From Kribbella sp. CA-293567 (GTDB lineage: Bacteria; Actinomycetota; Actinomycetes; Propionibacteriales; Kribbellaceae), in the NCBI RefSeq assembly GCF_027627575.1, contig NZ_CP114065.1:7316001-7380000 (forward strand): DNA of 64,000 nt. Direction: 5' to 3'. Within the stretch, counting starts at the first letter, position 1, and the number at the start of each line of letters is the position of its first letter. The translations under genes and the position numbers were made by a program. Of the stretch, positions 17,365 through 25,918 are shown one piece after another. Below the pieces are notes generated by a model, which saw only the letters and a list, made by a program, of their open reading frames with translations, had not been told where the DNA came from and searched no databases.

Positions 17365-20300
17365 ATGAGAACCACACCTGGAAAGTGGCGACTGTTCGCT
17401 GCCACTGTCGTCGGCAGCCTCGTGCTGTCGGCCGGACCGATGTTCGCCGCAGTCGGCCAGCACGACCGCGGCGTCACCGCAGCGGCCGCGGTACTGGCCG
17501 GGCCGAACCTCGCGGCCGGCAAGTCCGCGAGCTCGACCAGCAGCAACCAGAACTACACCGCTTCCAACGTCACCGACGGCAACGCGGGCACCTACTGGGA
17601 GAGCGCCAACAACGCTTTCCCGCAGTGGGTCCAGGTCGACCTCGGCTCCTCGGTCAGCACCAATCAGGTCGTCCTGAAGCTGCCGACCAGCGGCTGGGGC
17701 GCACGCAACCAGACTCTCGCCGTCCAGGGCAGCACCGACGGGCAGAACTTCAACGACCTGTCCGCCTCCGCTTCGCGCGCGTTCAACCCGCCGAGCAACG
17801 CCGTGACCATCGACTACGGCACCTCCACCGTGCGGTACATCCGGATCTGGATCACCGCCAACACCGGCTGGCCCGCCGGGCAGCTGTCCGAGCTCGAGGT
17901 CTACGGCCCCGCGACCGGTGACACCCAGGCTCCCACCGCCCCGGGAAGCCTTGCCTTCACCGAGCCCGCGGCCGGCCAGATCCGGCTCACCTGGACCGCC
18001 TCCACGGACAACGTCGGCGTCACCGGGTACGACGTGTACGCCAACGGCGCGCTGCGCACCAGCCTCGCCGGCAGCGTGCTGACCTACACCGACAGCCAGC
18101 CGGCCAGCGCCTCGATCAGCTACTTCGTCCGCGCGAAAGATGCCGTCGGCAACCAGTCGCCGAACAGCAACACCGTCACCCGCGGCGGCAGCAACGGCCC
18201 GGGCAACAACCTCGCGCTCGGCAAGCCGATCACCGCGTCCGGCTCCGTGCACACCTTCGTCGCCACCAACGCCAACGACGACAACGTGCAGACCTACTGG
18301 GAAGGCAACGGCAGCCCGGCCACGCTGACCACTCAGCTCGGCTCGAACGCCGACCTCAGCTCGGTCGTGGTCCGGCTCAACCCGGACAGCTCCTGGGGCA
18401 ACCGCACCCAGACCTTCTCCGTCCTCGGCCGCGAGCAGGGGGCGACCGGCTTCACCACGATCGCCGCTTCCGCGTCGTACAACTTCAGCCCGGCCAGCGG
18501 CAACAGCGTGACGATCCCGGTGAGCGCGCGGGTGGCCGACGTACGGCTGAACTTCACTGCCAACACCGGCGCGCCGGCCGGCCAGGTGGCCGAGCTCCAG
18601 GTGATGGGCGTTCCGGCCCCGAACCCGGACCTGACCGTCTCCAACGTCACCTGGACCCCGACCTCACCGGTCGAGACCGACACGATCACGCTGTCCGCCC
18701 GGGTGAACAACACCGGTAGCGCGGCCGCGCCGGCCACCAACGTCAACTTCTACCTCGGCACCACCAAGGTCGGTACCGCGGCCGTCGGAGCGCTCGCCGC
18801 AGGTGCGTCCGCGACGGTGACCGCAGCGATCGGCTCCCGCGACGCCGGCAGCTACCCGCTCAGCGCCAAGGTGGACGAAGCCAACACGGTGATCGAGCAG
18901 AACGACGCCAACAACACCGGCAACAGCGCCGGACCGCTGGTCGTCACCCCGGTCGCCAGCTCCGACCTGATCGCGTCCGCGGTGAGCTGGAGCCCGGGCA
19001 ACCCGGCGGCCGGCAACACCGTGACCTTCTCGGTCGCGCTCAAGAACCAGGGCAGCATCGCGTCGGCGGCCGGCGCGCACGGCATCACGCTGACGCTGCT
19101 CAACGGCAGTACCGTCGTACGGACCCTGACGGCGTCGTACTCCGGTGCGATCGCCGCGGGCGCCACCACGGCTCCGATCAGCCTGGGCACCTGGACAGCT
19201 GCCAACGGCCGGTACTCCGTCCGCGTGGTGCTCGCCGACGACGCGAACGAACTGCCGGTCAAGCGCACCAACAACACCAGCGAACGGCCGTTCTTCGTGG
19301 GTCGCGGCGCCAACATGCCCTACGACCACCTGGAGGCCGAGGACGCCTCGGTCGGTGGCGGCGCGGTCGTGCTCAGCCCGAACCGCACCGTCGGCAACCT
19401 CGCCGGTGAGGCGTCCGGCCGCCGGGCGGTCACGCTGAACTCCAACGGTTCGTTCGTCGAGTTCACCACCCGGGCGAGCACCAACACGCTGGTCACCCGG
19501 TTCTCCATCCCGGACTCGGCCGGTGGCGGTGGGATCAACTCGACCATCAACGTGTACGTCAACGGCACCTTCCACAAGGCGCTGCCGCTGACCTCGAAGT
19601 ACGCCTGGCTGTACGGCGCGGAGGCCGGCCCGGGCAACTCGCCGGGAGCGGGATCGCCGCGGCACATCTACGACGAGGCGAACATCATGCTGGACGGGAC
19701 CTTCCCGGCCGGTACGAAGATCAAGCTGCAGAAGGATCCCGGCAACGACACCAACTACGCGATCGACTTCGTCAACACCGAGCAGGTCGCGCCGATCGCC
19801 AACCCGGGCACCGGTTTCCTGGTCCCGTCCGGGTTCAGCCAGCAGGACGTGCAGAACGCGATCGACACCGTTCGGCAGAGCTCGACCCTGCAGGGCGTCT
19901 ACCTGCCCGCCGGGACCTACCCGACGGCCAGCAAGTTCAACGTGTACGGCAAGGCGATCAAGGTGGTCGGCGCCGGTCCCTGGTACACCCGGTTCGTCGC
20001 GCCGACGACCCAGACCAACACCGACGTCGGCTTCGACTCCTCGTCGTCGGCGAACGGCTCGACCTTCAGCGGCTTCTCGTACTTCGGCAACTACGACAGC
20101 CGTAACGACGGTCCCGGCAAGGTGTTCAACTTCAACGGCACCTCGAACATGACGATCGACAACATCTGGATCGAGCACCAGATGTGCCTGTACTGGGGTG
20201 CCAACACCGACAACTCCACCATCAAGAACAGCCGGATCCGGGACACCTTCGCCGACGGCATCAACATGACCAACGGGTCGTCCGGCAACACCGTCAGCAA

Positions 20301-20973
20301 CAACGACGCCCGCAGTACCGGTGACGACAGCTTCGCGCTCTTCAACGCCGTCGACGGCGGCGGGGGCGAGGTCCGGGACAACGTCTTCGAGAACCTGACC
20401 TCGACCCTGACCTGGCGGGCGGCCGGCTTCGCGGTCTACGGCGGCACCAACAACGTGTTCCGCAACCTGTACGTCGCGGACACCCTGGTGTACTCCGGGA
20501 TCACGATCAGCTCGCTCGACTTCGGCATCCCGATGAACGGCTTCGGCGCCACCCCACCGACCCGCTGGGAGAACATCTCCGTGGCCCGGGCCGGCGGCCA
20601 CTTCTGGAACGGCCAGACCTTCCCGGGAATCTGGATCTTCTCCGCCTCGAAGGTCTTCCAGGGCATCCGGCTCACTGACGTCGACATCGTCGATCCCACC
20701 TACAGCGGGATCATGTTCCAGACGAACTACGTCGGTTCGGCACCGCAGTTCCCGGTCGCCGACACGATCCTGACGAACGTCTCGATCTCCGGCGCCCGCA
20801 AGTCCGGCGACCAGTTCGACGCCAAGTCCGGCTTCGGCATCTGGGCCAACGAACTCCCCGAACCGGGCCAAGGCCCCGCCGTCGGCTCCGTCACCTTCAA
20901 CAACCTCACCCTGTCCAACAACGCGGTAGACATCCGCAACACCACCAGCACGTTCACCATCAACCGCAACTAG
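17365..20973 (+). CDS. Secreted multidomain GH87 alpha-1,3-glucanase/mycodextranase
   Basis: The 1202-residue protein starts with a signal peptide (basic MRTTPGKWR, then a hydrophobic core ending near residue 30). In order follow an F5/8-type C (discoidin) domain around 45-180, fibronectin type III 185-270, a second discoidin domain 275-415, two CARDB-like domains 420-650, a carbohydrate-binding jelly roll 655-810, and a C-terminal parallel beta-helix from about 820. In the helix D964, D987 and D988 have the same spacing (23 and 1) as the catalytic aspartates I recall from the Paenibacillus GH87 enzyme Agl-FH1 (D1045, D1068, D1069). GH87 enzymes cut alpha-1,3-glucan or nigeran of fungal walls and dental mutan. 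The ATG at 17365 was chosen because it directly precedes the signal peptide. Confidence 0.85.
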   Translation: MRTTPGKWRLFAATVVGSLVLSAGPMFAAVGQHDRGVTAAAAVLAGPNLAAGKSASSTSSNQNYTASNVTDGNAGTYWESANNAFPQWVQVDLGSSVSTNQVVLKLPTSGWGARNQTLAVQGSTDGQNFNDLSASASRAFNPPSNAVTIDYGTSTVRYIRIWITANTGWPAGQLSELEVYGPATGDTQAPTAPGSLAFTEPAAGQIRLTWTASTDNVGVTGYDVYANGALRTSLAGSVLTYTDSQPASASISYFVRAKDAVGNQSPNSNTVTRGGSNGPGNNLALGKPITASGSVHTFVATNANDDNVQTYWEGNGSPATLTTQLGSNADLSSVVVRLNPDSSWGNRTQTFSVLGREQGATGFTTIAASASYNFSPASGNSVTIPVSARVADVRLNFTANTGAPAGQVAELQVMGVPAPNPDLTVSNVTWTPTSPVETDTITLSARVNNTGSAAAPATNVNFYLGTTKVGTAAVGALAAGASATVTAAIGSRDAGSYPLSAKVDEANTVIEQNDANNTGNSAGPLVVTPVASSDLIASAVSWSPGNPAAGNTVTFSVALKNQGSIASAAGAHGITLTLLNGSTVVRTLTASYSGAIAAGATTAPISLGTWTAANGRYSVRVVLADDANELPVKRTNNTSERPFFVGRGANMPYDHLEAEDASVGGGAVVLSPNRTVGNLAGEASGRRAVTLNSNGSFVEFTTRASTNTLVTRFSIPDSAGGGGINSTINVYVNGTFHKALPLTSKYAWLYGAEAGPGNSPGAGSPRHIYDEANIMLDGTFPAGTKIKLQKDPGNDTNYAIDFVNTEQVAPIANPGTGFLVPSGFSQQDVQNAIDTVRQSSTLQGVYLPAGTYPTASKFNVYGKAIKVVGAGPWYTRFVAPTTQTNTDVGFDSSSSANGSTFSGFSYFGNYDSRNDGPGKVFNFNGTSNMTIDNIWIEHQMCLYWGANTDNSTIKNSRIRDTFADGINMTNGSSGNTVSNNDARSTGDDSFALFNAVDGGGGEVRDNVFENLTSTLTWRAAGFAVYGGTNNVFRNLYVADTLVYSGITISSLDFGIPMNGFGATPPTRWENISVARAGGHFWNGQTFPGIWIFSASKVFQGIRLTDVDIVDPTYSGIMFQTNYVGSAPQFPVADTILTNVSISGARKSGDQFDAKSGFGIWANELPEPGQGPAVGSVTFNNLTLSNNAVDIRNTTSTFTINRN

Positions 20974-20984
20974 GCCCGGTAGTA

Positions 20985-21015
20985 GCGGCCGCCGGGTTTC
21001 ACCCCCGGCGGCCGC
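20985..21015 (+). terminator. GC-rich hairpin after the glucanase gene
   Basis: A perfect 12-base stem (20985-20996 with 21004-21015) encloses a 7-base loop, starting 12 bases after the stop codon. An AT-rich run TTATTTTATT follows 16 bases later instead of an immediate T-tract. Confidence 0.7.
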
Positions 21016-21072
21016 ACTCCCCTGCGTCCCTTATTTTATTGCTCAAACGCTGGTCCCGGCAGAAATTCCAAC

Positions 21073-21168
21073 GGGCAGATCGAACTGCCCCGAGTTGCCC
21101 TGTGGATTACTACGATCCATCCCCCAGGATCTGCAAGGCTCGGAGCTTGCACTTCGCATCTCTGGGGG
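21073..21168 (+). promoter_or_regulatory. Structured leader that could mask the ribosome binding site of the next gene
   Basis: Three nested or adjacent inverted repeats precede the gene at 21179: GGGCAG/CTGCCC (21073-21078 with 21085-21090), CCCCCAG/CTGGGGG (21121-21127 with 21162-21168) and, inside the latter, GCAAG/CTTGC (21133-21137 with 21146-21150). The CTGGGGG arm holds the likely Shine-Dalgarno sequence, so folding would hide it. Confidence 0.4.
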
Positions 21169-21178
21169 AAGTCAGGCA

Positions 21179-21685
21179 ATGCCAGTCCACGTCTTCGTCG
21201 ACGAAACCAAGTCGCGCGGTCTCCTGATGGCAGCCGCGCGCTGCCAGGCCGGCGACGTCGCGGTCCATCGCAAGGCCCTACGCGGGCTACTGCTCCCGGG
21301 ACAGGAGCGATTGCACTTTCGCCACGAAAGCGATCCTCGCCGAAAGAAGATCCTCCGGGTGATCGACGGCTTTCACATCCTGGTCGACCTCTACTTCGCG
21401 GAGACAGACACGCTGGCCAACCGCCGCCGATGCCTGGAAGCCATCGTGCGGGACTCCGCGGGAACAACCGAACTGCTGAGGATCGAGCGGGACGAGTCGA
21501 TCATGGACCACGACCGGCAAGCGGTGCATGCGGCGATTCAGCGGTTCGGTTGTTTCGAGTTGCGGTTCGAGCTGCTGGCTCCGAAGGCGGATCCGCTGCT
21601 CTGGGTGCCTGATGCCGTGGCCTGGATACACGGCGGCGCCTGGCGCCGGGAAGTGGCGGCGTTCAGCCAGCTGCGGGAGCTTTGA
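21179..21685 (+). CDS. Conserved hypothetical protein, distant DUF3800/RNase H-like resemblance
   Basis: The 168-residue protein begins HVFVDETKSRGLL, with an early DE pair after a beta strand, like the start of DUF3800/RNase H-fold proteins. LHFRHE and the late WVPDAVAWIHGG would supply further acidic or polar residues. I have seen similar actinobacterial hypothetical proteins but no known function. The ATG at 21179 was chosen for its GGGGG ribosome binding site at 21164; the frame is open upstream. It stands alone between the glucanase and a convergent regulator gene. Confidence 0.6.
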   Translation: MPVHVFVDETKSRGLLMAAARCQAGDVAVHRKALRGLLLPGQERLHFRHESDPRRKKILRVIDGFHILVDLYFAETDTLANRRRCLEAIVRDSAGTTELLRIERDESIMDHDRQAVHAAIQRFGCFELRFELLAPKADPLLWVPDAVAWIHGGAWRREVAAFSQLREL

Positions 21686-21693
21686 ACGCGCAA

Positions 21694-21730
21694 GACCCGG
21701 CCCACCTACCGTCCGGAAGGCTGCCGGGTC
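21694..21730. terminator. Weak hairpin between convergent genes
   Basis: GACCCGGC at 21694-21701 can pair with GCCGGGTC at 21723-21730. The loop is long (21 bases) and no T-tract follows, so this may only slow transcription between the convergent genes ending at 21685 and 21789. Confidence 0.3.
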
Positions 21731-21788
21731 CACTTCCAAGGAACTATTCTGTCCCGAGGCAAAGCCAACTATAGCTGGCGGATCTCCC

Positions 21789-22787
21789 CTAGGGCTTGAG
21801 TTTTGCTATCTGCCCCAAGCTGCCCGGTGCCTGCCCGGTGGCGAGCAGGCGGCGGGCGGTGGGGGTCAGGGAGTGGTGGGCGGTGCCGGCTGTGCGGTGG
21901 GTGATCAGCAGGCCCGCGTTGCGGAGTACTCGGGCGTGTTCGCTGGCGGAGGCGAGGGAGATGCCTGTGCGGCGGGAGAGTTGGGTGGTGCTGGCGCTGG
22001 TGGTCAGGGCGCGGAGTACGGCGGCTCGGGTGCGGCCGAGGAGGTCGGCGAGGGCGTCGGCGTCGATCTCGTCGGTGGACGGGAGGTCGGCGGCCGGGTA
22101 GGTGAGGACCGGGCGGCGGCCGGGGACGTCGAGCATGAGGAACTCCGCTGTCAGGGAGGACGGGTAGAGCATCAGGCCCCGGCCGGCCAGGTCTATCTCG
22201 TACACGCGGCCCGATCCGAGGCCGTGCGCGGTGAGGATCGGCGCTTCCCATTCGAGGTCCGGATGCAGGCCGGACAGCAGGCAGTCGACGCCACCGTGCA
22301 GCAGCGCCCGCGAGCGGAGCGCGAGGTCCCCGCCGTAGCGGCGCTCCAACTCCACTCCCGAAGGAACCAGCACCTCCTGGTGAAACTCCCGTACGGCGTT
22401 GCCGAGCGCCGTACGCGACTCCGCTGCCCCGGCCAGCAATCCCCGCATGAACAGGTCGATGTCAGGCGGCAGATACGGCGCAAGCTCGTCCCGGATCACG
22501 TCGGCGGGCGTGTCCATCAGTACGGCGAGACTCGACTCCAGACCGGGTGCCGGTACTTCGGGCGTGAGGAAGTCCGGGACTTGCCCGGATGGGCTGATCA
22601 GCTTGAAGAGTGGCTTCATCGACGGCCGGACCAGCGGGGCCGCTGCTCGCCGCCACCGGCGTCCGGCTGACGGGATCGTGTGGTCGCCGAGCGCCCGCGC
22701 GGCCAGCGCAGCCTCCCACAGTGGCTCCGGCTCGGCCGGGAACGTCACTCGGCCCAGGTCCTCCGGGCGGAAGCGGATCCGGTACAT
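21789..22787 (-). CDS. ArsR-type transcriptional regulator with DUF5937-like N-terminal domain
   Basis: The 332-residue protein has a long N-terminal domain beginning MYRIRFRPEDLGRVTF, as in DUF5937 proteins. A winged helix-turn-helix at the C-terminus (about residues 250-320) includes LSRRTGISLASASEHARVLRNAG, quoted here in part as its recognition helix SLASASEHARVL. Actinobacteria carry many such regulators, with mostly unknown ligands. The ATG at 22787 was chosen because homologues begin there; the frame is open 49 codons further. It is divergent from the secreted beta-propeller gene at 22885, which it may control. Confidence 0.75.
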   Translation of the reverse strand: MYRIRFRPEDLGRVTFPAEPEPLWEAALAARALGDHTIPSAGRRWRRAAAPLVRPSMKPLFKLISPSGQVPDFLTPEVPAPGLESSLAVLMDTPADVIRDELAPYLPPDIDLFMRGLLAGAAESRTALGNAVREFHQEVLVPSGVELERRYGGDLALRSRALLHGGVDCLLSGLHPDLEWEAPILTAHGLGSGRVYEIDLAGRGLMLYPSSLTAEFLMLDVPGRRPVLTYPAADLPSTDEIDADALADLLGRTRAAVLRALTTSASTTQLSRRTGISLASASEHARVLRNAGLLITHRTAGTAHHSLTPTARRLLATGQAPGSLGQIAKLKP

Positions 22788-22884
22788 GCCCCGATTGTGC
22801 CTCGTGCGGAGCCCAGTGGCGCCCGCCTTCGGCCCTGCCCGAAACCGGTCGAGCGCCTGGCCACTGAGCGTCCACGCTGACCCG

Positions 22885-23826
22885 ATGATCACCCGACGCA
22901 CCGCCACCACCGCCCTGCTCGCCGCTCCGCTCATCGCGGCGGGCGTCCAGCCAGTCGCACAGGCCGATCAACGACACCGTCCCCGCCCGGACACCTACGT
23001 CGTCTCGACCACTCCGGGAGACACCCCGGAAGGCATCGAGGTGACCCGCGACGGCACGATGTACGTCACCAGTGTCGGCACCGGCGCCGTCTACCGCGGC
23101 TCGGTGCGCCACCCGAAACTCAGGCCGTTCCTGCCGGCCGGCAGCGACGGCCGCACCGCGGCGACCGGCGTACATGTTGATCGCTGGGGACGCGTCCTCG
23201 TCGCCGGTGCCGGTACGTCGAACCTCTACATGTACGACGCCCGCGGTCACCTCCTCGCGATCCGCCCCGCCGCGCAAGGCTCCTTCCTCAACGACTTCAC
23301 CTTCACCGAGGACGCCGTCTATGTCACCGATTCCGCGCACAACCAGCTCTGGCGCGCCTCACTCACCGAGAACGGTCTCGGCCGGCTGAAGCCCTGGCTG
23401 ACCCGCGACAAGATCGAGCCGACGCCGTACTTCCTCAACGGCATCGTCACCGACGGCCGGTCTCTCCTGGTCGGCGAGCAGGGGCAGGACGTCACCTATC
23501 GCATCAGCCTGCGCACCAAGACCGTGCGGACACTGGCGGTCAGCGGCGCGAACGGCGTCCTGTCCGGCGACGGCTACCTGCTCGAAGGCCGTCGCCTGTA
23601 CGCCGTTCACAACGCCGGCGGCGGCAAGTACGTCACCAGACTCGCGCACCTCGACCGGGACTGGACCACCGCCCGGGTGATCGCCGATTCGATGCCCGCA
23701 GCAACTAATTCGACCCCGACCACGATCGCCCGGGACGGCGACCGCCTGCTTTGGGTGAACAGCCAACTGGATGCCGCGCCCGGCACTCCGCCGTACACGG
23801 TGTCGGTGGTGCCGGGGCTCCGGTGA
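22885..23826 (+). CDS. Secreted SMP-30/gluconolactonase-like beta-propeller protein
   Basis: The 313-residue product has an N-terminal export signal, MITRRTATTALLAAPLIAAG, with an arginine pair that could suit the Tat route, cut after about residue 27. The rest consists of repeating strands such as PEGIEVTRDGTMYVTSVGTG and TGVHVDRWGRVLVAGAG, typical of six-bladed SMP-30 or NHL-like propellers. These proteins are sugar lactonases or have unknown extracellular roles. It faces the ArsR-type regulator gene across a 97-base gap, suggesting joint control. Confidence 0.7.
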   Translation: MITRRTATTALLAAPLIAAGVQPVAQADQRHRPRPDTYVVSTTPGDTPEGIEVTRDGTMYVTSVGTGAVYRGSVRHPKLRPFLPAGSDGRTAATGVHVDRWGRVLVAGAGTSNLYMYDARGHLLAIRPAAQGSFLNDFTFTEDAVYVTDSAHNQLWRASLTENGLGRLKPWLTRDKIEPTPYFLNGIVTDGRSLLVGEQGQDVTYRISLRTKTVRTLAVSGANGVLSGDGYLLEGRRLYAVHNAGGGKYVTRLAHLDRDWTTARVIADSMPAATNSTPTTIARDGDRLLWVNSQLDAAPGTPPYTVSVVPGLR

Positions 23827-23846
23827 CGAGTTGCCGACACGGCACC

Positions 23847-24263
23847 CTAGAGGTCGTCGGCCATCCGCGACAGGACCGCGCCGGCCGAGAGCACCAGCGC
23901 GCGGTCCTCGTCGGAGAGCCGGACCAGCAGCTTGGAGAGATCGTCGACCGCCTGTCGCCCGACCTCCTTGACCACCTCATCGCCCTGAGGCGTCAGCACG
24001 ACGGCGGTCGCGCGGCCGTCCAGCAGGTCGGGTTGACGGCGCGCCAGTCCGGCCGCCTCCAGCCCGGCGACCGTGGTGGTCGCCGTCGGTTGCGAGCACG
24101 GCACCCGGTTCGCGATCTCGCCGATCCGGATCGGCTGTTCGTCCCCGATCAGCAGCAGCGCGATGAACTGGGTCGGGTGCAGCGCGCTGCTCGCTCCCGT
24201 CCGGCGCAGATGACGCACCACCCGATGCATTCCGACCAGCAGTTGCAGGGTCTGCTGCTCCAT
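23847..24263 (-). CDS. MarR-family transcriptional regulator
   Basis: The 138-residue protein has the MarR winged-helix fold. IRIGEIANRVPCSQPTATTT is the helix-turn-helix and RQPDLLDGRATAVVLTPQG the wing. The ATG at 24263 has GGGGGTG six bases upstream; the frame extends to 24425 without a better site. It is divergent from a second, different MarR gene, with several palindromes in the 118-base gap. Its target and ligand are unknown; autoregulation is likely from the operator layout. Confidence 0.8.
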   Translation of the reverse strand: MEQQTLQLLVGMHRVVRHLRRTGASSALHPTQFIALLLIGDEQPIRIGEIANRVPCSQPTATTTVAGLEAAGLARRQPDLLDGRATAVVLTPQGDEVVKEVGRQAVDDLSKLLVRLSDEDRALVLSAGAVLSRMADDL

Positions 24264-24340
24264 CACGACCACCCCCGGTAAGACCCGAACACGCATCGTG
24301 ACACAGGTTCGGGGGTCGGCAGCGGTTTCGAACCGGCCAA

Positions 24341-24356
24341 TTGCAGCAACCTGCAA
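24341..24356. promoter_or_regulatory. MarR-type operator palindrome between divergent regulator genes
   Basis: TTGCAG-CAAC-CTGCAA is a perfect inverted repeat of the size MarR dimers bind. Another palindrome, GGTTTCGAACC, lies at 24324-24334. Both sit upstream of the rightward gene's -10 box, so either MarR protein could repress here. Confidence 0.5.
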
Positions 24357-24369
24357 CCGGCCGACCCCA

Positions 24370-24375
24370 TAGACT
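24370..24375 (+). promoter_or_regulatory. Probable -10 box (TAGACT), leaderless
   Basis: TAGACT ends six bases before the GTG at 24382, and no Shine-Dalgarno sequence is present. Confidence 0.45.
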
Positions 24376-24381
24376 CCGCGA

Positions 24382-24831
24382 GTGGCGACCGGTGAGGAAG
24401 CGGGACCGAGCGAGCTGTCGGGCATGCCCAGCTGGTTGCTGACGCAGAGCGCGTTGCACGCCCAGCGGATCGTCGCCGAGAGGTTCGCCGCCGGGAACGC
24501 CCGTGGCTACCACTACCGGTTGCTCGCGACCTTGTCGGAGTACGGGCCGGCCAGTCAGGCCTCACTCGGCCGGCGGACCGGCATCGACCGCAGTGACGTG
24601 GTGGCCGCGATCAACGAGCTGGCCGACCTCGGGTACGTCGTACGCTCCCCCGACCCGGCCGACGGGCGGCGCAACATCATCACTCTGACTCCGGCCGGCG
24701 AGCAGCAGCGTGAGCGGCTCGAAACCCTGGTCCGAGCCGCTCAGGACGAGCTGTTCGCCCCGCTCACCCCCTCGGAGCGGGACCAGCTCACCACCTTGCT
24801 GACCAAGGTGCTGCGACACCACCAGCACTGA
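24382..24831 (+). CDS. MarR-family transcriptional regulator
   Basis: The 149-residue MarR protein has the helix-turn-helix region QASLGRRTGIDRSDVVAAIN and the wing RSPDPADGRRNIITLTPAG, whose DxRR motif is typical of the family. The GTG at 24382 sits six bases after a -10 box and is probably used as a leaderless start; an ATG at 24424 is an alternative. It shares an operator region with the divergent MarR gene. The two differ enough to be separate paralogues, so mutual control is possible. Confidence 0.82.
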   Translation: MATGEEAGPSELSGMPSWLLTQSALHAQRIVAERFAAGNARGYHYRLLATLSEYGPASQASLGRRTGIDRSDVVAAINELADLGYVVRSPDPADGRRNIITLTPAGEQQRERLETLVRAAQDELFAPLTPSERDQLTTLLTKVLRHHQH

Positions 24832-25234
24832 TCACCAGCGGGAACCCGCCGGCGCTCAGGTCACCAGCTCGGCAGCAGCGCGCGAGCAGCACGCTGAGTA
24901 CGGCGGACGCGGTGCTCGCGAGCGTGCACCCGACGACGGGCGGCGCGGGACGGCCGACGCCGCGGAACTGGTTGCGCTGCCACCATCTCGATCTGCTGAT
25001 TCATCCCGGCTCCTTCGAACGACACATCAGCTCAGATGCACGCCGGCCGCCTCTGGTTCCCGCGAAACGAAGTGAAACCCTTACCTTTCGGGCCGCTTTC
25101 CAGCGAACTTGTGCACTCACTTGTCGCTACCGAACGCCACTGCTTGACTCCGCGCTGGCGTCACTCGATGCCGACCCCCTCGCGATCGCGGCGTTTCGCC
25201 ACGCCCGGTCGCACCTCACGAGGAGACACCGCCC
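24832..25234. other. Gene-poor gap
   Basis: This 403-base stretch holds no gene with convincing coding character. It contains one short leftward reading frame with a good ribosome binding site (24861-25004, listed separately). It also contains the ribosome binding site GAGGAG for the gene at 25235. Confidence 0.6.
24861..25004 (-). CDS. Doubtful short reading frame with a strong ribosome binding site, perhaps a gene remnant
   Basis: The ATG at 25004 has a near-ideal AAGGAG six bases upstream, yet the frame gives only 47 arginine-rich residues (MNQQIEMVAAQPVPRRR at the start), unlike a real protein. One frame over, the same DNA encodes a less biased stretch with GCTLASTASAVLSVLLARCC, but that frame has a stop at the ATG and no start. 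This pattern fits a small gene broken by a frameshift, or chance. Confidence is low. Confidence 0.2.
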   Translation of the reverse strand: MNQQIEMVAAQPVPRRRPSRAARRRVHAREHRVRRTQRAARALLPSW

Positions 25235-25918
25235 ATGTCATCTGTCACCAAGGCCGCGCGGGCCACCATCGCCGCGCTGGCCGGCGGCGTACTGCTGTCG
25301 ACCGTCCTGACCAGCGCCGCATCCGCCGACCCGCCGCCGATCGACGGTTCGTCCTGCACCGCGAGCCAACTGGGCCAGAAGGTCTGGAGCTACTACGGCC
25401 CCTGGATGAGCGTCAAGCCCGTCATCACCGACCAGGTCGCGATCAACATCGCGCCCGGCACCACCGGCACCCGGACCGACACCCTCACCGAGGTGGAGAC
25501 GGTGACCCGGTCGGTGACCAACTCGGTCGGCGTCGAGGTCTCCGCCTCGGCCGAGGCCGGTGTGGTCATCGCCAAGGTGTCGACCTCGATCAAGGCGACG
25601 TACAACTACACCGTCGTCACCTCCGGATCGACGACCACCTCGAGATCCACCGCCGTCACCTGGAACTTCAACCAGCCCGGTTACTACGGCCTGTACCGCG
25701 GCGTCCAGCAGGTCAGCGGCTACGACCAGTACACCGAGTGCGTCCGGTACCCGTACCCGAGCGTGCCGATCGGCTGGAAGGTCCGGACGCTGAACTTCAA
25801 CTTCTTCACCTCCCCCGAGGAGGGCACCATCCTGTGCACCGGCCCGGCCACCACGCTGCCGGACCTGTTCATCACCAAGATCCGGGATCTGGCCCGCAAG
25901 CGCCTCGGCGACTGCTGA
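25235..25918 (+). CDS. Secreted protein with Ser/Thr-rich amphipathic strands, possibly aerolysin/ETX-MTX2-like
   Basis: The 227-residue product has a clear signal peptide (MSSVTKAARATIAALAGGVL, cut near ASA-D). Mature residues about 80-135 form alternating polar strands (TDTLTEVETVTRSVTNSVGV, then a SASAEAGVVIAKVSTS segment) of the kind that make the insertion hairpin of aerolysin-type pore formers. Tyr- and Trp-rich strands and four cysteines surround this. GAGGAG precedes the ATG. I do not recognise a named family. Pore formation is a structural guess; an inert secreted beta protein is equally possible. Confidence 0.6.
   Translation: MSSVTKAARATIAALAGGVLLSTVLTSAASADPPPIDGSSCTASQLGQKVWSYYGPWMSVKPVITDQVAINIAPGTTGTRTDTLTEVETVTRSVTNSVGVEVSASAEAGVVIAKVSTSIKATYNYTVVTSGSTTTSRSTAVTWNFNQPGYYGLYRGVQQVSGYDQYTECVRYPYPSVPIGWKVRTLNFNFFTSPEEGTILCTGPATTLPDLFITKIRDLARKRLGDC

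Noticed and set aside
18664..20871. 735-codon antisense frame inside the glucanase gene
   Set aside because: It has no recognisable domains and a biased Val/Arg/Asp/Gly composition; the opposite strand encodes well-defined secreted domains.
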